Assembly (NCBI RefSeq): GCF_003628125.1
Contig: NZ_RBZU01000001.1
Location: 1,138,959 to 1,202,958, forward strand
Direction: 5' to 3'
Origin: Pararobbsia silviterrae
Lineage (GTDB): Bacteria > Pseudomonadota > Gammaproteobacteria > Burkholderiales > Burkholderiaceae
Length of the DNA stretch: 64,000 bases
The position numbers and the translations under genes are program-made. The notes beneath the pieces were generated by a model. The model ran no database searches and had not been told where the DNA came from. It saw only the letters and a program-made list of their open reading frames with translations. Positions within the stretch are counted from its first letter, which is position 1; the number at the start of each line of letters is the position of its first letter. Positions 58,970-64,000 of the stretch are shown piece by piece.

Positions 58970-60154
58970 TCATTGACTGAGCATGCGCATCGCGGCTTCG
59001 AGGCCGTTGAGCGTCAATGGAAACATCCGGTTCGACATGAGCTGGCGAATCAGCGATACCGATTGCCGGTATTCCCACAGGCGTTCGGGTTCGGGATTGA
59101 GCCAGACGAAGTGCGGAAACCGCTCGGTGAAGCGCGCGAGCCACGTCGCGCCGGCTTCGGGGTTGTTGTATTCGACGGAGCCGCCGGGCTGGAGGATTTC
59201 GTACGGTCCCATTGTCGCGTCGCCGACGAAGATGAGCTTGTATTCGGACGGATACTTGTGCAGCACCTCCCAGGTCGGGAAGCGTTCGGCATGGCGGCGG
59301 CGGTTCTGCTTCCAGAGAAAGTCGTAGACGCAGTTGTGGAAATAGAAGAACTCGAGATGCTTGAACTCGGTTTTGGCCGCCGAGAACAGCTCTTCGGTGC
59401 GCTTGATGTGGTCGTCCATCGAGCCGCCGACGTCGAGCAGCATGAGCACTTTGACGGTGTTGTGGCGCTCGGGGACCATGCGCAGATCGAGCCAGCCCGC
59501 GTTCGCGGCCGTACTTCGGATCGTGCCGTCGAGGTCGAGTTCCTCGGCCGCGCCTTCGCGCGCGAAGCGCCGCAAACGCCGCAGCGCGACCTTGATATTG
59601 CGCGTGCCGAGTTCGATGTCGTCGTCGTAGTCCTTGTACGCGCGTGCGTTCCAGACCTTGACCGCGGTCCGGTTGCCGCCCGCGTCGCCGCCGATCCGGA
59701 TGCCTTCGGGGTTGTAGCCGCCATGGCCGAACGGCGAGGTGCCGCCCGTGCCGATCCACTTGTTGCCGCCTTCGTGACGCTCCTTTTGTTCGTCGAGCAG
59801 CGTCTTGAGCCGGTCGAGCAGCGCGTCGAGGCCGCCCATCGCTTCGATCTGGGCCTTTTCCTCGGGTGACAGCTCGCGTTCGAGACGCTTCTTGAGCCAG
59901 TCGAGCGGGATCTGCGACGCGTCGAGGCCGGCGTCGAGCACCGACGTCGCGCCATGGAAATACGCGCCGAAGGCCTGGTCGAACTTGTCGTAGTGCTTCT
60001 CGTCCTTGATCAGCGTGAGCCGGGCGAGGTAATAGAATTCGTCGATCGACGGTGCGATGACCTCGCGTTCGAGCGCGCCGACGAGCGTCAGGTATTCCTT
60101 GACGCTGACGGGCAGCTTCGCTTGACGCAGGGAAAAGAAAAAGTCGATGAGCAT
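58970..60154 (-). CDS. VWA-domain CoxE-like protein
   Basis: A 394-residue cytosolic protein of the CoxE/VWA family, nearly always paired with a MoxR AAA+ ATPase. The N-terminal part is alpha-helical (MLIDFFFSLRQAKLPVSVKEYLTLVGAL). The VWA domain begins KVLMLLDVGGSMDDHI. Its metal site reads DxGxS where the classical MIDAS is DxSxS, a variant seen in this subfamily; the later Thr/Asp sites are near KLIFVGDATMGPYE. In carbon-monoxide dehydrogenase systems CoxDE help assemble metal centres. No cox or other partner operon is here, so the client is unknown. Confidence 0.9.
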   Translation of the reverse strand: MLIDFFFSLRQAKLPVSVKEYLTLVGALEREVIAPSIDEFYYLARLTLIKDEKHYDKFDQAFGAYFHGATSVLDAGLDASQIPLDWLKKRLERELSPEEKAQIEAMGGLDALLDRLKTLLDEQKERHEGGNKWIGTGGTSPFGHGGYNPEGIRIGGDAGGNRTAVKVWNARAYKDYDDDIELGTRNIKVALRRLRRFAREGAAEELDLDGTIRSTAANAGWLDLRMVPERHNTVKVLMLLDVGGSMDDHIKRTEELFSAAKTEFKHLEFFYFHNCVYDFLWKQNRRRHAERFPTWEVLHKYPSEYKLIFVGDATMGPYEILQPGGSVEYNNPEAGATWLARFTERFPHFVWLNPEPERLWEYRQSVSLIRQLMSNRMFPLTLNGLEAAMRMLSQ

Positions 60155-60281
60155 CGCATGTCTCCTCGCGCCCCGTCGCGTGGGGCGCTCGCCTAACGCG
60201 AGCGCGGCGCGGCGAAGCGGCTCGGCGGGGTCCGCGCGCGCGACGCCTCGTTGCGCGGCACGGCGTCGGGTTGCGCAGCCG

Positions 60282-61124
60282 CTACCGGTTGCTCCTGTTC
60301 ATGAAAACGAGCCGCTCGAACAGGTGCATGTCCTGCTCGTTCTTGAGCAGCGCGCCCGCGAGCGGCGGCATGATCTGCTTCTGGTCCTGGCTGTGCAAGG
60401 CTTCGGGCGGGATGTCCTCGGCCAGCAGCAATTTGAGCCAGTCGAGCAGTTCGGACGTCGAGGGCTTCTTCTTGAGGCCCGGCACGTTGCGCAATTCGAA
60501 GAAATTCGTCAACGCCGCGCTGACGAGCGCCTTGCGGATGCCCGGATAGTGCACGTCGACGATCTGCTGCATCGTCGCCGCGTCGGGAAACTTGATGTAG
60601 TGGAAGAAGCAGCGGCGCAGAAACGCGTCGGGGAGCTCCTTTTCGTTGTTCGACGTGATGATCACGAGCGGACGGTGGCGCGCCCGCACGAGTTCGTGCG
60701 TCTCGTAGACGTAGAACTCCATGCGGTCGAGTTCGCGCAGCAGATCGTTCGGGAACTCGATATCGGCCTTGTCGATCTCGTCGATGAGCAGCACGCTTTG
60801 CTGCTCCGCCTCGAAGGCCTGCCAGAGCACGCCCTTGACGATGTAATTGCGGATGTCGCGCACGCGCTCGTCGCCGAGCTGCGAGTCGCGCAGCCGCGAG
60901 ACCGCGTCATATTCGTAGAGACCCTGCTGGGCTTTGGTCGTCGACTTGATATGCCATTGCAGCAGCGGCATGCCGAGCGCCGCGGCGACTTCCTCGGCGA
61001 GCATGGTTTTGCCGGTGCCGGGCTCGCCCTTGATCAGTAGGGGCCGTTCGAGCGTGACGGCCGCGTTGACGGCGAGCCTCAGGTCGTCGGTCGCGACGTA
61101 TTGGGAGGAACCTTCAAAGCGCAT
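60282..61124 (-). CDS. MoxR-family AAA+ ATPase
   Basis: A 280-residue AAA+ protein: Walker A GEPGTGKTMLAEEVAAAL, Walker B VLLIDEIDKADIEFPNDLL, sensor-1 VIITSNNEKELPDAFLRRC with an Arg finger. Small MoxR proteins such as this act with VWA proteins (the next gene, 127 bases on) as chaperone-like modules that insert cofactors or remodel complexes. The N-terminus is RFEGSSQYVATDDLRLAVNAAVTLERPLLIKG. It is the first gene of the long minus-strand run. It is divergent from the cytochrome c genes with a 242-base gap. Confidence 0.94.
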   Translation of the reverse strand: MRFEGSSQYVATDDLRLAVNAAVTLERPLLIKGEPGTGKTMLAEEVAAALGMPLLQWHIKSTTKAQQGLYEYDAVSRLRDSQLGDERVRDIRNYIVKGVLWQAFEAEQQSVLLIDEIDKADIEFPNDLLRELDRMEFYVYETHELVRARHRPLVIITSNNEKELPDAFLRRCFFHYIKFPDAATMQQIVDVHYPGIRKALVSAALTNFFELRNVPGLKKKPSTSELLDWLKLLLAEDIPPEALHSQDQKQIMPPLAGALLKNEQDMHLFERLVFMNRSNR

Positions 61125-61366
61125 GACGGAGGGCCGGTTGGACGTCGAAGGGCCCAGTATAGGTCAGAAGGCGGGGGGCGCCGGCATGCTGCAAGGCCGT
61201 TGGGCCGCAGTCTGTGGACGACCCGGCGGCGCGCACGCTACAATGCACCGGTTTTTTGGCCTGCGTGCCGATAAATTCGAATAGTCACGGCCGCCGGTCG
61301 TCGCTCCGGTGCCCCGTTGCGGGCGCCCCGACTCCGGGTCCCCCGAACGCTCAGGTTGATAAAGCT

Positions 61367-61720
61367 ATGAAAAGACAAGTGACGATTGCCGTGCTGGCTG
61401 CTCTTGCGGCCGCTTCGACCGGCGCGTCCGCCGATGTCGTCGGCAACGCGAAGGCCGGGCAGGGCAAGGTGGCGGCCTGTATCGGCTGTCATGGCATTCC
61501 GGACTACCGGACGGCCTACCCGGAGGTCTATCGCGTGCCGAAGCTCGGCGGCCAGAATGCCCGCTACATCGAATCGGCGTTGCACGAATACCAAAAGGGC
61601 GACCGCAAGTATCAGACGATGCATGCGAACGCGGTCTCGCTGTCCGATCAGGACATCGCCGACATCGCCGCGTACTATGCCGCGCAAACGCCGGCAACGC
61701 CGAATAATCCCTACAAGTGA
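61367..61720 (+). CDS. Class I cytochrome c (c553-like)
   Basis: A 117-residue secreted cytochrome. The signal peptide ends ASTGASA; the single haem site is CIGCH and a distal Met is expected in the MHANAVSLSDQDIADIAAYYA region. It is a soluble periplasmic electron carrier of the c4/c553 group. A second such cytochrome follows 40 bases later, a common tandem pair upstream of cytochrome-biogenesis genes in beta-proteobacteria. Confidence 0.93.
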   Translation: MKRQVTIAVLAALAAASTGASADVVGNAKAGQGKVAACIGCHGIPDYRTAYPEVYRVPKLGGQNARYIESALHEYQKGDRKYQTMHANAVSLSDQDIADIAAYYAAQTPATPNNPYK

Positions 61721-61760
61721 CCGGCCGGGCACGTTTCGTCCGAGACGGACAGGAGCACGC

Positions 61761-62123
61761 ATGAATCAGCGTATCAGCAAGATCGCGGCGACGGCCGCGT
61801 TCATTCTGGCCGGCGTCAGCGCAGGGGCGCACGCGGCCGACATCGACAACGGCAAGAACCTCGTCACGACGCACAATTGTTCGGCGTGCCACGGCGCGAC
61901 GCTGAACAACCCGGTCTCGCCCGAGTATCCGAAGCTCGCGGGCCAGTTCAACGACTACATTTTCTTCGCGCTGCGTTCGTATCAGGTCGGCGGCGGCAAC
62001 CCGCTGTTCGGCCGCAACAACGCGATCATGGCGGCCCAGGTCCAGGGTCTGTCCGAAAGCGATTTGCGCGATATCGCCGCGTATATCCAGTCGCTGCCCG
62101 GCGATCTGGTTCAGAAGAAGTAA
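61761..62123 (+). CDS. Class I cytochrome c (c553-like), second copy
   Basis: A 120-residue cytochrome with signal ending AGAHA and haem site CSACH. The Met ligand is probably in NAIMAAQVQGLSESDLRDIAAYI. AGGAG lies five bases before the ATG. It shares layout with the preceding gene but only moderate sequence identity, an old duplication. The two are probably cotranscribed and end at a hairpin. Confidence 0.93.
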   Translation: MNQRISKIAATAAFILAGVSAGAHAADIDNGKNLVTTHNCSACHGATLNNPVSPEYPKLAGQFNDYIFFALRSYQVGGGNPLFGRNNAIMAAQVQGLSESDLRDIAAYIQSLPGDLVQKK

Positions 62124-62134
62124 CGATTGCGATG

Positions 62135-62156
62135 ACGGGGCCGTCCGCGGCCCCGT
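62135..62156 (+). terminator. Hairpin after the cytochrome pair
   Basis: ACGGGGCCG (62135-62143) and CGGCCCCGT (62148-62156) form a 9-bp stem with a TCCG loop, 12 bases after the stop. No T-run. Confidence 0.6.
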
Positions 62157-62290
62157 ATGCGATCCGTCATCCCGATGCGGGGCTCGTTGCCTCGCATGTC
62201 TTGCCTTCCCCCTTCCGTTTTTCCTCTGCCAGCGGCGCCGAACGCGTTGACTGTTCGAACGCGCTGACGGAACGCGCTTACGGTTCGCGC

Positions 62291-62725
62291 TTACTGTTGC
62301 GTGCCGCGGCGCCGGATCCGTTCGAGATAGGCCTCGTGGTCGGGCGGCGTGCCCGAGCGCTGCGCTTCCCAGAGCGTTTCGCCCAGACATTCCATGATCG
62401 CGTGCTGGGCGTCATGCGATGAACCGAGCTTCGCGGCGAGCCGGTCGTGCGCGGCGCGGATGCCGGGCGGCTGGTCGATCGACAATTGCTCGCTGATCGC
62501 GAGGTGCATCGACAGGTGCAGGAACGGATTCGTCTGGCCGCCCTCGGGCGTGTAGTCCTTGACGGTCGATTCGGAGGCCGAGAGCACGTCGTGATACTCG
62601 GGATGCGCGGCGACCCAGTCCGCGGCCATCGTTTCGAGCGGCGTGAGGATCTGGCCGGTTTGCTGCTTGCGCCAGGCTTCGGTGAAGAACTGGCGGACTT
62701 CGTCGCGGGTCGGGTTGAACATCAT
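62291..62725 (-). CDS. DUF1841 family protein
   Basis: A 144-residue soluble protein of the DUF1841 family: MFNPTRDEVRQFFTEAWRKQQTGQILTPLETMAADWVAAHPEY at the start and NPFLHLSMHLAISEQLSIDQPPGI with several His/Glu residues in the middle, suggesting a DinB-like or metal-binding helical bundle. Function is unknown. In beta-proteobacteria this gene commonly neighbours nth, as here (106 bases). The start is ATG 62725 or 62722. Confidence 0.9.
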   Translation of the reverse strand: MMFNPTRDEVRQFFTEAWRKQQTGQILTPLETMAADWVAAHPEYHDVLSASESTVKDYTPEGGQTNPFLHLSMHLAISEQLSIDQPPGIRAAHDRLAAKLGSSHDAQHAIMECLGETLWEAQRSGTPPDHEAYLERIRRRGTQQ

Positions 62726-62831
62726 GATCTGTGTTGCGGGGGAGAAGGCCGTTCGATGCGGCCGGTCGGGAGTCGCATTTTACGCCTGCGCGCGCGATCG
62801 CGACGGCCAGGGGGCGCCGGGCGCACCGCGC

Positions 62832-63476
62832 TCACGGACGCGGCTGCTTCGCTTTTTGCTTGAACTCGCAAACCGGCTCGATCGCGCACTGCGTGCATAA
62901 CGGTGCGCGCGCCTTGCACACATAGCGCCCGTGCAGGATCAGCCAGTGATGCGCATGGAGCCGGAACTCGGGCGGCGTGACCTTTTCGAGCGCGGTTTCG
63001 ACGGCGCGCACGTCCTTGCCCGGTGCGAGGCCCGTACGGTTCGCGACGCGGAAGATATGCGTGTCGACGGCGATCGTCGGTTCGCCGAACGCGATATTGA
63101 GCACGACATTGGCCGTCTTGCGCCCGACCCCGGGCAGCGATTCGAGCGCTTCGCGATCCTGCGGCACCTCGCCGCCGAATCGATCGAGCAACAGCCGGCA
63201 CGTCGCGATGACGTTCTTGGCCTTGGTCCGGTAGAGCCCGATCGTGCGGATGTATTCGCTCAGGCGCGCCTCGCCGAGCGCGAACAGCGCCTCGGGCGTG
63301 TTCGCGACCGGATAGAGCTTGCGCGTCGCCTTGTTGACCGAGACGTCGGTCGCCTGGGCCGACAGCATGACCGCGATCAGCAGCTCGAACGGCGTCGTGT
63401 AGTCGAGCTCGCTTTTCGGTTCGGGATCGAGACGCTGGAGCGTTTCGAAGATCGCACGGCGTTTGGTCGCGTTCAT
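62832..63476 (-). CDS. nth: Endonuclease III
   Basis: A 214-residue DNA glycosylase/AP lyase that removes oxidised pyrimidines. The HhH motif is LPGVGRKTANVVLN with the catalytic Lys, and the catalytic Asp is in VDTHIFRVANRTGL. The [4Fe-4S] loop has four Cys with spacing C-x6-C-x2-C-x5-C (CKARAPLCTQCAIEPVC). The C-terminal KQKAKQPRP is basic. It is 52 bases downstream of rnfB, the usual arrangement, and probably in one operon with it. Confidence 0.97.
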   Translation of the reverse strand: MNATKRRAIFETLQRLDPEPKSELDYTTPFELLIAVMLSAQATDVSVNKATRKLYPVANTPEALFALGEARLSEYIRTIGLYRTKAKNVIATCRLLLDRFGGEVPQDREALESLPGVGRKTANVVLNIAFGEPTIAVDTHIFRVANRTGLAPGKDVRAVETALEKVTPPEFRLHAHHWLILHGRYVCKARAPLCTQCAIEPVCEFKQKAKQPRP

Positions 63477-63528
63477 GAGGTCGTGTCGAGAGGAGTCGGC
63501 CGCGCGCGTCGAGCGCGGCCATGACGGG

Positions 63529-64000
63529 TCAATCTTGATCGGAATCGATGCCCAGACGTTTGCGTCGCGCGTCGGCCTCGTCGATCTGCGCCTGGACGCT
63601 CGCGCTGACGTGCTCCGTGTTCTTGGGGCCGAGGCCGTGCGCGGCGAGATCGGCCTTCTTCTGCCGCGCGCGTTCGAGCGCCGCGGCGATGATCGCGCGC
63701 TTGCGGTCTTCGGGCGAGGGTGCGCCGGGCGCTCCCGCGGCGGGCGCTCCCGCACCCGTGTCGGATGCGGCCGCGGCTGCCGCACTGGATTCGATTCCGG
63801 ATGTCGCGTCCGAGCGAGCGGAGGTCGGGTTCGAGTCGAAACCGGGCGCTAATCCCGTGGCTGGGCTCAGGCCCTGCGATGCAGGTGAGGCGAGCGCCGG
63901 GCCGGCAGCCGAAGCGGACGCGTCGTCCGTGCCGCTGCCCGCGGACGGCGCGCGGTGGGCCGCGGCCGCGGCCTGTCGCGCGGCGACGCGGCGCTCGGCG
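63529..64000 (-). CDS. rnfB: Electron transport complex subunit RnfB/RsxB, C-terminal part
   Basis: The frame is open from the right edge to TGA 63531-63529 and has no start codon in the window; about 157 residues are visible. They include AERRVAARQAAAAAH, a long Ala/Ser/Pro/Gly linker, then DRKRAIIAAALERARQKKADLAAHGLGPKNTEHVSASVQAQIDEADARRKRLG. This is the C-terminal extension of beta-proteobacterial RnfB-type ferredoxins; the cluster-binding Cys motifs lie outside. It is followed by nth. Identification rests on the C-terminal repeat pattern and the neighbour. Confidence 0.85.
   Translation of the reverse strand, partial: AERRVAARQAAAAAHRAPSAGSGTDDASASAAGPALASPASQGLSPATGLAPGFDSNPTSARSDATSGIESSAAAAAASDTGAGAPAAGAPGAPSPEDRKRAIIAAALERARQKKADLAAHGLGPKNTEHVSASVQAQIDEADARRKRLGIDSDQD

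Overview
The window is a high-GC (visibly well above 60%) stretch of a beta-proteobacterial chromosome, most likely Burkholderiaceae (Burkholderia sensu lato). The indications are recognisable protein families and local gene order: rnfB-nth-DUF1841 next to two small c-type cytochromes, a Burkholderia-type trimeric porin, adjacent parE-parC, a second-type Hfq, and strong use of TCG/GCG/CGC codons. Species cannot be fixed from the sequence alone.

Layout. 1-6.1 kb: housekeeping and envelope genes (3' end of orn, a mini-lipoprotein, an acyl-CoA thioesterase, fumC, a phospholipase-D/cardiolipin-synthase-like lipoprotein, an OmpA-family lipoprotein, an atypical Hfq). 6.1-10.7 kb: a gene-poor accessory stretch with a PAS-LuxR regulator, tRNA-Arg(CCT), a truncated tyrosine-integrase remnant flanked by TGCTACA repeats, a heptamer tandem repeat and a DinJ/YafQ-type toxin-antitoxin pair. 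10.7-25.2 kb: a catabolic cluster. A GntR/FCD regulator converges on a nine-gene minus-strand run (SDR, Rieske dioxygenase alpha and beta, HpcH/HpaI aldolase, MmgE/PrpD protein, ferredoxin reductase, Rieske ferredoxin, D-2-hydroxyacid dehydrogenase, FAH-family hydrolase). The run is divergent from an MFS transporter, a porin and a chemoreceptor. 25.2-38.5 kb: a secreted protein of unknown function, rubredoxin, uup, parE, parC, a solitary large flagellin, a small membrane protein and a GGDEF-EAL protein. 38.5-43.4 kb: a MocR-regulated module (RidA, PLP aminotransferase, EamA exporter, divergent MocR). 43.6-49.2 kb: htpG with a textbook sigma-32 promoter, overlapping a DNA-deoxyinosine glycosylase gene; a spermidine-synthase-like protein; a DUF3311/sodium-solute symporter pair. 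49.6-51.7 kb: an AbrB/PIN toxin-antitoxin pair, an octamer repeat and transaldolase. 52.0-61.1 kb (minus): a long co-directional run moxR, coxE-like, benE-like, yejABEF. 61.4-64 kb: two cytochromes c, DUF1841, nth and the 3' part of rnfB.

The most interesting unit is the Rieske-oxygenase cluster. It holds all four parts of a complete three-component oxygenase plus a 'lower pathway' set (hydrolase, aldolase, PrpD-type enzyme, 2-hydroxyacid dehydrogenase), uptake genes and a chemoreceptor, yet no ring-cleavage dioxygenase. The divergent intergenic region carries clear inverted repeats, one enclosing a -35-like box. Its substrate cannot be read from the sequence; it may be an undescribed catabolic route. 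Other items worth attention are the Hfq paralogue with a changed YKH motif and an inserted residue, the htpG-glycosylase coupling, the isolated 569-residue flagellin, and several short tandem repeats.
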